Part shown: in pieces, positions 23,745 to 31,198 of the stretch | Layout of the letters: each line of letters begins with the position of its first letter | How positions within the stretch are numbered: the first letter of the stretch is position 1 | Assembly: GCA_963721345.1 (NCBI GenBank) | Contig: CAVRIT010000001.1 | Location: 1,302,001 to 1,366,000 of the forward strand | Source: JACDAN01 sp963721345 | GTDB taxonomy: Bacteria; Actinomycetota; Thermoleophilia; Gaiellales; Gaiellaceae | Direction: 5' to 3' | DNA: 64,000 nucleotides | Notes under the pieces: model-generated | Told to the model about the DNA's origin: nothing | The model's database searches: none | What the model saw: only the letters and a program-made list of their open reading frames with translations | Position numbers and translations under genes: made by a program

Positions 23745-23870
23745 AAAGCTCCCTGAACGACCACGAGCCGCATTCGCAGCTCGCGGTCGGCCGTCAGTTC
23801 GTCCCACCCGCCGCAGAGGTGGGCAGGACTCGAACATTGTCCCTGCTGAGGGGCGGTTTGGCTAGGTCTG

Positions 23871-23908
23871 CCTAGAGGAAAGGCGCGAATCTAGAGGAAA
23901 GCGCGAAT
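23871..23908. repeat. Near-perfect tandem duplication at the PRC-barrel gene stop
   Basis: CTAGAGGAAAGGCGCGAAT is followed almost at once by CTAGAGGAAAGCGCGAAT, an 18-19 bp tandem duplication differing by one G. The complement of CTA in the second copy is the stop codon of the PRC-barrel gene, so the first copy is an untranslated duplicate of that gene's end. Confidence 0.6.
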
Positions 23909-24157
23909 CGCCTCGCGGGCGACGCTGAGCCCGACGACACCGCTCGTGCCGTCGACTTCCCGGATCGTGTCGGCCGGGACGAGCCGGCGGCGGCGCGAGA
24001 GGAAGCCCGAGCGCACAGAGAGGGCGTCGGGGACATCAGGCGCGGTGCCGTACATCGGACACTCGACGCGACCGACGATCCGTCCTCGAACATCCGCGAC
24101 GAGATAGCCGATCGTCCGGCGAAGGTCGGGGAGGACGGGGGCCGCGGCTTCGCTCAC
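23891..24157 (-). CDS. PRC-barrel domain protein
   Basis: 88 residues. One small beta-barrel of the PRC type: IGYLVADVRGRIVGRVECPMYG, then LSVRSGFLSRRRRLVPADTIREVDGTSGVVGLSV, where the LVPADTI-x-EVD segment is diagnostic of this fold. Stand-alone PRC-barrel proteins bind RNA, protein or metabolites; in Actinobacteria they are often near stress genes. GTG start. Divergent from the sensor kinase gene. Specific role unknown. Confidence 0.8.
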   Translation of the reverse strand: MSEAAAPVLPDLRRTIGYLVADVRGRIVGRVECPMYGTAPDVPDALSVRSGFLSRRRRLVPADTIREVDGTSGVVGLSVAREAIRAFL

Positions 24158-24300
24158 AAGCTGAAACCTACGACGCGCGTATCAGCGTTTTTCGCATCGA
24201 CGGTAAGGAGTTTGTTAGAGCCACCGGCTGTCGCGGACTCGGCTCGCTCTCGGCACAGACACGGCACGACTTCTGCGATACCGTCCGTGCAAGGGACTTC

Positions 24301-24344
24301 ACCCCCACCCGGGTGGGGGTTAGCGAGTAGGGCCTTCCTACAAT
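24301..24344 (+). promoter_or_regulatory. pdtaS promoter with a 20-bp perfect palindrome over the -35 region
   Basis: ACCCCCACCC (24301-24310) is followed directly by its own reverse complement (24311-24320). TACAAT, an excellent -10 box, is at 24339-24344 and the pdtaS ATG begins 8 nt later at 24352, so the transcript should start at or next to the start codon. The palindrome sits where the -35 element should be, which suggests an operator for a dimeric regulator. It is unlikely to be a terminator because no gene ends here. Confidence 0.6.
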
Positions 24345-24351
24345 CGGATGC

Positions 24352-25758
24352 ATGGATGCGCCCGCCCGGCACCTGCGGCTGCTGACCGAGACGATCGCCG
24401 CGGTCAACTCGACGCTCGACCTCGAGGAGGTGCTCGCGCTCGTCGCGCGCAAGGTCGCGGAGGCGCTCGGCACCGAGGCGTGCTTCGTCTACCTCTACGA
24501 CGAGGCCGCCGACGAGCTCGTCCTTCGCGCCACGCACGGCACCGCCGTCGAGGCGATGACTCGCCGGCCCCGAATGCGCCCCGGCGAAGGCATCACGGGA
24601 ACGGCGGCCGCCGAGCGCACGCCGATCATGATCCCCGGCCAAGCCCATCTCGATCCGCGCTTCAAGGGCTTCCCGAACCTCCCAGAAGACGAGTACGAGT
24701 CGATCCTCGCGGTGCCGATCCTCGCGCGCGAGACGCTCGCCGGAGCGCTCAACGTCAGGACCTTGCGGCCACGAGAGTTCACGAGCGACGAGATCGAGCT
24801 GCTCGTGGCGATCGCCGACCAGGTCGCACAGACGATCGGGCACGCCAAGCTCTACAGCGATGCGCAGCAACGAGTCGCGGAGCTCGAGGCGCTTGCGCAG
24901 ATCTCGGAGGCGGTCTCGGAGTCGCTCTACCTCGAGGAGTCCCTCGAGGCGATCGTGAAGACGACCGTCGACGCGGTCGGGGCGACCGGTGCAGCGCTCG
25001 TCCTGGAAGACGGGAACGTCGCGTGGCCGGAAGGGCGCGCCGGCGCGCATGCTGTTCGCCTTCCTCTCCGCTGGAAGGGACGGCAGATCGGCGAGCTCGT
25101 CTGCGACCGCGACGCGCCGTTCACCGAGCAGGAGCGCGCCCTGCTCGCGTCGATCGCCCACCACGCCGCGGTCGCACTCGAGCACGGCCGCGCCGTGATG
25201 CGTGGCGTCCTCGCTCAGGAGATCCACCACCGCGTGAAGAACAACCTCCAGACCGTCGCCTCGCTGCTTCGCCTTCAAGCGCGCTCCGCCGACGGAATCG
25301 ACCCCCGCAAGGCGCTCGACGACTCGGCGAACCGGATCCTCGCCATCGCCGCCGTACACGAAGTGCTCACCGAGCGCCGCCACGACGACGTCGAGCTCTC
25401 CCAGCTCCTCGACCGCCTCCGCGCGATGCTCGTCCAGGGGCTCGGCTCGCCCAAGCGGATCGAGGCCGACCTCGAAGAGATCTCGCTCGCAGGCAATCAG
25501 GCGACGGCGCTCGCGCTCGTCTTCAGCGAGCTGCTCCAGAACGCGCTGGAGCACGGCGGAGAGCAGATCACCGTCCAGCTTGCTCGCAAGGACGGCAGTG
25601 TCGTGCTCGCGATCGCGGACGATGGCGCGGGGGTCTCGGATGAGCCCTCCGGGACCGGCCTGTCGATCGTCGGCGCACTCGTCCGCGACGAGCTTCGCGG
25701 CACCCTCGCCCTCCAGTCGAACGGCGGGCTCCGCGTCGAGGTCTCGTTCCCGGCGTGA
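24352..25758 (+). CDS. pdtaS: Sensor histidine kinase, PdtaS-like (GAF-GAF-HisKA_2)
   Basis: 468 residues, cytoplasmic, no membrane helix. Two GAF-type sensor domains: about 18-155 (AALVARKVAEALGTEACFVYLYDE, GEGITGTAA, SILAVPI) and about 170-290 (LAQISEAVSESLYLEESLEAIV, AHHAAVALEHGR). Then a HisKA_2 dimerisation helix with EIHHRVKNNLQTVASLLRLQ (phosphoacceptor His near residue 292), and a HATPase domain with VFSELLQNALEHGG and DDGAGVSD. This organisation matches mycobacterial PdtaS. It forms an operon, with GTGA overlap, with the ANTAR response regulator that it should phosphorylate. In mycobacteria the pair responds to metals and nitric oxide; nutrient sensing is also discussed. Confidence 0.93.
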   Translation: MDAPARHLRLLTETIAAVNSTLDLEEVLALVARKVAEALGTEACFVYLYDEAADELVLRATHGTAVEAMTRRPRMRPGEGITGTAAAERTPIMIPGQAHLDPRFKGFPNLPEDEYESILAVPILARETLAGALNVRTLRPREFTSDEIELLVAIADQVAQTIGHAKLYSDAQQRVAELEALAQISEAVSESLYLEESLEAIVKTTVDAVGATGAALVLEDGNVAWPEGRAGAHAVRLPLRWKGRQIGELVCDRDAPFTEQERALLASIAHHAAVALEHGRAVMRGVLAQEIHHRVKNNLQTVASLLRLQARSADGIDPRKALDDSANRILAIAAVHEVLTERRHDDVELSQLLDRLRAMLVQGLGSPKRIEADLEEISLAGNQATALALVFSELLQNALEHGGEQITVQLARKDGSVVLAIADDGAGVSDEPSGTGLSIVGALVRDELRGTLALQSNGGLRVEVSFPA

Positions 25759-26321
25759 GGATCCTGATCGCAGAGGACGAGACGATCATCCGCCTCGACC
25801 TCCGCAAGCTGCTGGAAGAGGCCGGTCACGAGGTCTGCGCAGAGGCCCGTGACGGCGTCGAGGCGATCGAGCTGGTCGGCGAGCACGAGCCGGACCTCGC
25901 GATCCTCGACGTGAAGATGCCGAGACTCGACGGCATCGAGGCGGCGAAGCGCATCCTCGAAGAGCGCCCGATCCCGATCGTGATGCTGACCGCCTACGGG
26001 CAGGACGAGCTCGTCGCGCGTGCCGTCGAAGCCGGCGTCTTCGGCTACCTCGTCAAGCCGTTCCGCGAGACCGATCTGCTGCCCGCGATCGCGACCGCCC
26101 GTGCCCGGCACGAGGAGCTGACGGCGCTGCGAGAGGAGGCGGACTCCCTCGCGGATGCACTGGCGGCGCGGAAAGCGATCGAGCGGGCGAAAGGGCTCCT
26201 GATGGAACGCGACGGCCTCTCGGAGGAGGAGGCATTCAAGCGCCTGCGGAAGGCCAGCCAACTCTCCGGCAAGCCGCTCAAGGTCGTCGCGGAGGCGTTG
26301 ATCGCGACACTGACGGACTAG
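25755..26321 (+). CDS. pdtaR: Response regulator with ANTAR RNA-binding domain, PdtaR-like
   Basis: 188 residues. Receiver domain about 1-120: ILIAEDETIIRLDL, phosphoacceptor Asp52 in LAILDVKMPRLDG, VMLTAYGQ and the conserved Lys in YLVKPF. A coiled linker about 118-140 leads to the ANTAR domain: RKAIERAKGLLMERDGLSEEEAFKRLRKAS with the A-x-G-x-L-M core. Receiver-linker-ANTAR is the architecture of Rv1626/PdtaR and AmiR-type antiterminators, which dimerise on phosphorylation and bind RNA with two hexaloop hairpins. Candidate targets in this window are the two glutamine synthetase leaders. Confidence 0.94.
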   Translation: MRILIAEDETIIRLDLRKLLEEAGHEVCAEARDGVEAIELVGEHEPDLAILDVKMPRLDGIEAAKRILEERPIPIVMLTAYGQDELVARAVEAGVFGYLVKPFRETDLLPAIATARARHEELTALREEADSLADALAARKAIERAKGLLMERDGLSEEEAFKRLRKASQLSGKPLKVVAEALIATLTD

Positions 26322-26328
26322 CAGGCCG

Positions 26329-28203
26329 CTAGGCCTTCTCGAAGAGCGTTTCCCAGCGAGCGAGCAGCTGCTGGAGCTCGTCGCGGGCGGCACGGTGCGC
26401 GGTGAGCAGCTCGACGTTGCCCCAGTCCTCCGCCAAGCGCGCCTCGAGGTCGGCGACGGCCTGCTCCTGCTGCGCGATCTCGTTCTCGATGCGCTCGAGC
26501 GCCGACGGGCCCGACGGCCTCGGCGACGGCGCCCTCGTCTTCTTCGGCTTCGGCGCAGGCTCGGGCGCCTCGGCGCGCTCCCGCTCTTCGCGGCGACGGA
26601 TCAGGTCGGCCCACCCGCCTTCGTACGAGCGCAGCGCCCGGTCCTCGATCGCAAGCGTCCTCCGAGCGACGGCGTCGAGCAGCGCGCGGTCGTGGGAGAC
26701 GAGCAGCACGGTCCCGGGGAACGCCTCGAGCGCCGCCTCCAGCGCCTCGCGGCTCTCGAGGTCGAGGTGGTTCGTCGGCTCGTCGAGAACGAGGAAGTTC
26801 GCGCCGGACGCGACCACCACCGCGAGCGCAAGGCGACGTCGCTCGCCGCCGGAGAGCACCGCGACCTGCTTCTGGTGCTCCTCCCAGCCGGAGAAGAGAA
26901 AGCGGCCGAGGAGGTTCTGCGCGAGTGGGCGCGAGAGCCCAGTCATGCTCTGGACGCAGTCGAGGACCGTGCCGCGGTCGTCGAGCTCCAGCTCCTGCTG
27001 GGAGAAGTACGCGGCCTCGACCCCGTGCCCGATGCGGACATGCCCCGCGCGCGGCTCGCGCCGTCCCAGCATGGTCTCGAGCAGCGTCGTCTTGCCCGAG
27101 CCGTTCGGGCCGACAAGCCCCACGTGCTCTTCGCGCTCGACGGCGAAGGAGACGTCTTCGAGCAACGCCTTCTCCCCCGCCGAGAGCGCCAACTTCTCGG
27201 CCTCCACCACCGTTCGACCACTTCGCGGCGGCTTCAGGAACTCGAACCCCAGCGAGCGCTGCCGCCTCGTCAGGTTCTCGAGCTCGGCGGCGGACTGCCC
27301 GCGCTCCGTCGAGAGCCGCGAGATGTGCGTCAGCTTCGCTTGGGCCTGCTTCGCCTTCGACTTCTTGTAGCGGAACCGCGCCACGAACCGTTCGAGGCGG
27401 GCGATGTCGGCGTCGAGCCGCCCGACCTCCTTCTCGGCCTGCTGCGCGCGGGCGACCTTCTCCAGCCGCCACTTGTGCCACGGCCCGGCGAAGTAGAGCG
27501 AGCGTCCGCCGCTCAGCTCGAGCACGGCGTTCGTCACCGACTCGAGGAACCAGCGGTCGTGCGCAACGAGGATCACTGCGGCGTCGAGGGATTGCAGCTC
27601 GCGTTCGAGCCACTCGATGCTCTCGACGTCGAGATGGTTCGTCGGCTCGTCGAGCAGCAGGAGATCGGGATCGCCGGCGAGCGAGCGCGCCAGCGACCCG
27701 CGCGTCAGCTCCCCTCCGGAGAACGTGTCGAGCTCCCGATCGAGGTCTGCGTCGGAGAAACCGAGCCCTCGCACGACTCCGGCGGTCCGCTCCCGCCACG
27801 CGTAGCCGCCCGCGTGCTCGAGCCGCGATTGCGCCACGGCGTAGCGGTCGAGCGTGGCGCCGTCGTGCTGGCCTTCCGCCATCACCTGCTCCAAGTCGCG
27901 CAGCTCGCCCTCCAGGGCGATCAGATCGGCTGCGCCCGAAAGGACGTACTCGCGCAGCGTCAGCCCACGCTGGAGCGGCGGCCGCTGGTCGTGCAGCGCG
28001 ACCCGCGTCCCTTTGGAGAACGCGAGCTCGCCGCCGTCGACGCCGAGCTCCCCCGCAAGCATGCGAAGCAGCGTCGTCTTCCCGGCACCGTTGGGCCCGG
28101 CAAGCGAGAGCCGGTCGCGGCGCTCGACCTTGAACGAGATGCCGTCGAACAGCGCGTCTCCCGCGATGTCCTTGCGCAAGTTGTTTGCGATTACGACTGC
28201 CAT
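26329..28203 (-). CDS. ABC-F family ATPase (ribosome-associated translation factor)
   Basis: 624 residues. Two ABC domains without membrane helices: Walker A GPNGAGKTT and GPNGSGKTT, signatures FSGGELTRGSLA and LSGGERRRLALA, Walker B LLLLDEPTNHLD and LVLDEPTNHLD. The linker between them (residues about 245-310) is Arg/Lys-rich and coiled (WRLEKVARAQQAEKEV, FRYKKSKAKQAQAKL), the P-site interaction motif of ABC-F proteins that enter the ribosomal E-site. The C-terminal extension is basic then coiled. ABC-F members either rescue stalled ribosomes or protect from ribosome-targeting antibiotics; the leader upstream favours the latter or a translation-sensing control. Confidence 0.93.
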   Translation of the reverse strand: MAVVIANNLRKDIAGDALFDGISFKVERRDRLSLAGPNGAGKTTLLRMLAGELGVDGGELAFSKGTRVALHDQRPPLQRGLTLREYVLSGAADLIALEGELRDLEQVMAEGQHDGATLDRYAVAQSRLEHAGGYAWRERTAGVVRGLGFSDADLDRELDTFSGGELTRGSLARSLAGDPDLLLLDEPTNHLDVESIEWLERELQSLDAAVILVAHDRWFLESVTNAVLELSGGRSLYFAGPWHKWRLEKVARAQQAEKEVGRLDADIARLERFVARFRYKKSKAKQAQAKLTHISRLSTERGQSAAELENLTRRQRSLGFEFLKPPRSGRTVVEAEKLALSAGEKALLEDVSFAVEREEHVGLVGPNGSGKTTLLETMLGRREPRAGHVRIGHGVEAAYFSQQELELDDRGTVLDCVQSMTGLSRPLAQNLLGRFLFSGWEEHQKQVAVLSGGERRRLALAVVVASGANFLVLDEPTNHLDLESREALEAALEAFPGTVLLVSHDRALLDAVARRTLAIEDRALRSYEGGWADLIRRREERERAEAPEPAPKPKKTRAPSPRPSGPSALERIENEIAQQEQAVADLEARLAEDWGNVELLTAHRAARDELQQLLARWETLFEKA

Positions 28204-28212
28204 ATCTCTCCG

Positions 28213-28244
28213 AAAAAGAAGGGGGCCGCTTTCCAGCGGCCCCC
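28213..28244 (-). terminator. Intrinsic terminator in the ABC-F leader (attenuator)
   Basis: On the minus strand, GGGGGCCGCT (28244-28235), GGAA loop, AGCGGCCCCC (28230-28221), then TTCTTTTT (28220-28213). It ends 9 nt before the ABC-F ATG, so it would block expression of the gene unless prevented from forming. Its 5' arm contains CCGCTGG, which can instead pair with CCAGCGG in the upstream reading frame. Confidence 0.85.
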
Positions 28245-28367
28245 ATTCCGAATACCAGCGGTGGACTTGGTAGAGGCGCTTACCTGCTCGGCTCGGTGCC
28301 GGCGGCGCGTAGCGCGTCGTCCCCCACGCTGGCTAGGCGATTCCCGTCAGGTCACGGGGACACGCCC

Positions 28368-28409
28368 CTACCCGCTGGTACCTCCACTGCCCGTACTTGA
28401 AGATTTCAC
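28368..28409 (-). CDS. Leader peptide upstream of the ABC-F gene
   Basis: A 13-residue frame, GTG-start VKSSSTGSGGTSG then TAG, preceded at 8 nt by AAGGAGGTG (28426-28418), which is the best ribosome-binding site in the window. Its last codons (ACC AGC GGG) contain CCAGCGG. That segment can pair with CCGCTGGTA (28261-28253) or with the identical CCGCTGG inside the terminator's 5' arm. This is the layout of peptide-coupled attenuation known for erm and antibiotic-resistance ABC-F genes: ribosome position on the short frame decides which hairpin forms. Small hairpins GGGG-CGTGT-CCCC and CCCGT-GACCTG-ACGGG lie between. A TACAGT box (28446-28441) could be the promoter. Confidence 0.65.
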   Translation of the reverse strand: MKSSSTGSGGTSG

Positions 28410-28450
28410 TACCGGACCACCTCCTTTCCGCGGTAGTCGAACTGTAGCGT

Positions 28451-29038
28451 CTACCTCAGGACGGCGGAAAGCTCTAACCCTCGATCGAGGGGCACCGTCA
28501 CGGACACGAGCGTCGGGTCCGCCTGCCGGTGGCGCGAGTAGTCGCCGAGGGTGTCCTCGTGGGAGAGCACGTTGTCCGCGACGAAGAGCGCGCCCGGCTC
28601 GACCTTTGGCCGGGCGAGGCCGAACAGCGCCTCGTAGTCGTCCTTCTCGGCGTCGATGAAGACGATGTCGAAGACGTCGTCGATCGCCGGCAGCGTTTCG
28701 AGCGCGTCGCCCTCGATCAGCTCCGCCGTCTCTTCCAGACCCGCCTCGGCGACGTTGCGCCGCCAGGCCTCGGCCTTTGCGGGGTCGGACTCGAGCGAGA
28801 GGACGCGGCCGCCCAGGTGGCGGACGCCTGCGGCGAGCCAGATCGTCGAGTAGCCCCGCGATCCGCCGATCTCCAGCACCTCGCAGTCCGTCTGCGGAGC
28901 GACGAGCGCGAAGAGGAACCGGCCGGTCGTCGCCGCCACTTGCCGGGAGCGCTGCTCGGGCGGCAAGCCGCGCTCACGCTCGTCGGCGTCCTCCGCCTCG
29001 AGGCGCGACAGCACCGTGCGAACACGGTCGTCCAACAT
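28451..29038 (-). CDS. Class I SAM-dependent O-methyltransferase (catechol O-methyltransferase-like family 3)
   Basis: 195 residues. LEIGGSRGYSTIWLAAGVRHLGGRVLSLESD is the SAM-binding motif I and II region; DIVFIDAEKDDYEALFGLARPKVEPGALFVADNVLSH carries the metal- and SAM-binding acidic residues of the O-methyltransferase family 3 fold. The N-terminus LPPEQRSRQVAATTGRFLFALV is the usual lid region. Start ATG at 29038 with GGGGAG 8 nt upstream. The methyl acceptor is unknown. Lies just before the ABC-F leader in the same direction with only 24 nt between its stop and the leader's ribosome-binding site, so co-transcription into the leader is possible. Confidence 0.9.
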   Translation of the reverse strand: MLDDRVRTVLSRLEAEDADERERGLPPEQRSRQVAATTGRFLFALVAPQTDCEVLEIGGSRGYSTIWLAAGVRHLGGRVLSLESDPAKAEAWRRNVAEAGLEETAELIEGDALETLPAIDDVFDIVFIDAEKDDYEALFGLARPKVEPGALFVADNVLSHEDTLGDYSRHRQADPTLVSVTVPLDRGLELSAVLR

Positions 29039-29137
29039 CTCGCCATTCTCCCCAACACCCGGCTCGCCCGGCCGTGTCCTGGTGCCTGGCACCACCGGAC
29101 CCGCCGCTGCGGCCAGGGGTCGACGTGGCCGGACGTG

Positions 29138-29452
29138 TCAGGTGACGTCGACTTTGACCCAGCCGTCCTCGACGACGACCGGAAACGTGTCCACCGGCTC
29201 GTAGGCCGGAAGGGTCAGTGGGCGACCCGTGCAGATGTCGAATCTGGACCCGTGCCGAGGGCAGGTGACCACCCGCTCCTCGGGATCCCAGTCGCCCTCG
29301 GCCAGCGGCCCGTCGTCGTGTGAGCAGCGGTCTTCGATCGCGCAGTACTCGCCGTCGAGGTTGAAGACGCCGACCGCGATCGACCCGGCCCGAACGATCT
29401 TCACCGACCCCGGCGGAAGCTCATCCACCGGAGCGACGTCCAGCAGCGCCAC
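29138..29452 (-). CDS. Rieske [2Fe-2S] ferredoxin-like protein of the suf cluster
   Basis: 104 residues. Rieske cluster ligands: C-S-H in DRCSHDDGPL and C-P-R-H in VVTCPRHGSRFDICTG, the two Cys and two His that hold the 2Fe-2S centre. N-terminal LLDVAPVDELPPGSVKIV resembles the ferredoxin subunit of non-haem iron dioxygenases, but no oxygenase is present. The GTG overlaps the sufU stop by one base (TAGTG), so it is co-translated with Fe-S assembly genes; a role as electron donor or as a simple Fe-S client is inferred. Last gene of sufS-sufU-Rieske. Confidence 0.9.
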   Translation of the reverse strand: MALLDVAPVDELPPGSVKIVRAGSIAVGVFNLDGEYCAIEDRCSHDDGPLAEGDWDPEERVVTCPRHGSRFDICTGRPLTLPAYEPVDTFPVVVEDGWVKVDVT

Positions 29453-29883
29453 TAGCGCACGCGGAATTCTTCGTCCAGGCCCGCCCACTCCTCGGGGAGC
29501 GGCGTGTCCTTCGCGCGGTGGAGCGCGACCTTCAGCACGCCCAGCCCGAGCAGCGCGCACTTGATCCGGATCGGCGACATGTTGGGGATCCCGATTTCCT
29601 CGAGCAACTCGTCCTTCGACAGCTCGCCGACCTCGCTCGCAGTCCTCCCCTGCACCATCTCGGTCAGCATCGACGTCGCCGCCTGGCTGATCGCGCAGCC
29701 GCGCCCGGAGAACTTCACCTCGTCGATCGTCTCGCCGTCGTCGCCGAACGCGACGTAGATCGCGACCTCGTCGCCGCACAGCGGGTTCATGCCCTCCGCC
29801 TCGGCGTCGGCGTCTTCGATCACCCCGTGTCCACGCGGGTTCTTGTAGTGGTCGAGAATGACTTCCCGATAGAGGTCGTCCAT
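29452..29883 (-). CDS. sufU: SufU-type sulfur-transfer protein
   Basis: 143 residues. SufU/IscU fold: LYREVILDHYKNPRGHG at the N-terminus, MNPLCGDEVAIYV (first Cys, with the C-G-D ligand set), FSGRGCAISQAATSMLTEMVQG (second Cys) and IRIKCALLGLGVLK (third Cys). The C-x-L-x motif with Asp and the insertion after GRGC place it with SufU, which in Gram-positive-type SUF systems activates SufS through zinc-dependent sulfur transfer rather than acting as scaffold. ATG start at 29883, 10 nt after the sufS stop. Confidence 0.94.
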   Translation of the reverse strand: MDDLYREVILDHYKNPRGHGVIEDADAEAEGMNPLCGDEVAIYVAFGDDGETIDEVKFSGRGCAISQAATSMLTEMVQGRTASEVGELSKDELLEEIGIPNMSPIRIKCALLGLGVLKVALHRAKDTPLPEEWAGLDEEFRVR

Positions 29884-29893
29884 GCGATCCAGG

Positions 29894-31138
29894 CTAACCG
29901 AAGACCTTGCGGACGCGGAGTAGCCCATCCACCAGCCGGTCGATCTCCTCCGGCACCGTGTAGAGGTAGAAGCTCGCGCGGTTCGTCGCCGCGACGCCGA
30001 GACGCTGCATCAGCGGCTGGCAGCAGTGGTGGCCGGCGCGGATCGCCACGCCCTCCCAGTCGAGCACCTGCGCGACGTCGTGCGGATGGACGCCTTCCAT
30101 GTTGAAGCTGACGATGCCCGCGCGGCGCTCCGGGGGCGGGCCGTACAGCACGATCCCGGGCACCTCGCCCAGGCGCTCGAGTGCGTAGTTCAGGAGATCG
30201 TGCTCGTGCTGCTCGATCGCCTCGAGCCCGACACCGGTGATGTAGTCGACCGCCGCGCCGAACCCGACGGCCTCCGCGATCGGCGCCGTGCCGGCCTCGA
30301 ACTTGTGCGGCAGGTCGCCCCAGGTCGTCTCCTCGAACTGCACCTTCTTGATCATGTGGCCGCCGAGGTTGAACGGCTCCATCGACTCGAGCAGCTCCCG
30401 CCGCCCCCAGAGCGCGCCGACGCCGCTCGGCCCGCACAGCTTGTGCGCCGAGAACGCGAGGAAGTCGCAGCCCATGGTCTGGACGTCGATCGCGCGGTGC
30501 GGCGCCGCCTGCGCCGCGTCGACCACGACGATCGCGCCCCGGTCGTGCGCCCAGGCCACCACCCCCTCGATGGGATTGACCGTGCCGAGAGCATTCGAGA
30601 CGAGGTTCGCCGCGACCACCTTGACCTTCGCGTCGCCGGCGATCCCGTCGAGCGACTCGAGGTCGAGCTCGCCGCTCTCGGTCAGCGGGATCATCCGGAA
30701 CTCGGCCCCGGTGCGCCGGGCGATGTACTGCCACGGAACGAAGTTGGAATGGTGCTCGAGCTCGGTGACGACGACGGCGTCGCCCGGCCCGAGGTTGGTC
30801 ATCCCCCACGCGTACGCCACGAGGTTCAACGACTCCGTCGCGTTGCGCGTGAAGATCAGCTCGCGCGAGGTCGGAGCGTTGACGAGCCGAGCGATCTTCT
30901 CCCGCGCGCCTTCGAAGCCCTCGGTCGCCCGCTCGGCGAGTGTGTAGACCCCGCGGTGGACGTTCGCATATGACGTCTCGTAGAAGTGCGTCATTGCTTC
31001 GAGCACCTGCCGCGGCTTCTGCGCCGTCACGGCGGAGTCGAGGTAGGCGAGCGGCTTGCCGTTGATCTCCTGCGCAAGGATCGGAAAATCCGCGCGCAGC
31101 GCATGCGCGTCGAGCTTGATTTCCGCGCCGACAGCCAT
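29894..31138 (-). CDS. sufS: Cysteine desulfurase (SufS)
   Basis: PLP enzyme that removes sulfur from cysteine for Fe-S cluster assembly. 414 residues. LAYLDSAVTAQKPRQVLEAM at the start, NATESLNLVAYAWG, VTELEHHSNFVPW, VVVDAAQAAPH (PLP-binding Asp), FLAFSAHKLCGPSGVGALWG with the catalytic Lys, and the active cysteine in RAGHHCCQPLM, here a double Cys where many SufS have a single one. ATG with TACGAT 6 nt upstream, so probably leaderless. It forms an operon with sufU and the Rieske gene, but the scaffold genes sufB/C/D are 6 kb away across unrelated genes. Confidence 0.95.
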   Translation of the reverse strand: MAVGAEIKLDAHALRADFPILAQEINGKPLAYLDSAVTAQKPRQVLEAMTHFYETSYANVHRGVYTLAERATEGFEGAREKIARLVNAPTSRELIFTRNATESLNLVAYAWGMTNLGPGDAVVVTELEHHSNFVPWQYIARRTGAEFRMIPLTESGELDLESLDGIAGDAKVKVVAANLVSNALGTVNPIEGVVAWAHDRGAIVVVDAAQAAPHRAIDVQTMGCDFLAFSAHKLCGPSGVGALWGRRELLESMEPFNLGGHMIKKVQFEETTWGDLPHKFEAGTAPIAEAVGFGAAVDYITGVGLEAIEQHEHDLLNYALERLGEVPGIVLYGPPPERRAGIVSFNMEGVHPHDVAQVLDWEGVAIRAGHHCCQPLMQRLGVAATNRASFYLYTVPEEIDRLVDGLLRVRKVFG

Positions 31139-31198
31139 GTGGCAATCGTACCCCCCGTCACCCACAGTGCCCGGCCGGGCGAGTACCCTTAGGGCTGC

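Noticed and set aside
23800..23860. tRNA-like string: complement reads GTTCGAGTCCTGCCCACC
   Set aside because: The T-loop-like stretch lacks a pairing T-stem (CAATG against CCTGC) and no acceptor or anticodon arms can be built, so no tRNA is called.
24301..24320. Terminator for an upstream plus-strand gene
   Set aside because: No plus-strand gene ends upstream within several hundred bases, and no T-tract follows; it lies over the -35 region of pdtaS.
26395..28659. 754-codon plus-strand frame opposite the ABC-F gene
   Set aside because: Antisense shadow; the minus strand shows two full ABC domains with Walker motifs.
29080..29094. TGGTGCC-T-GGCACCA inverted repeat after the Rieske gene
   Set aside because: One-base loop with only seven pairs and no T-tract; too weak to call a terminator or operator.
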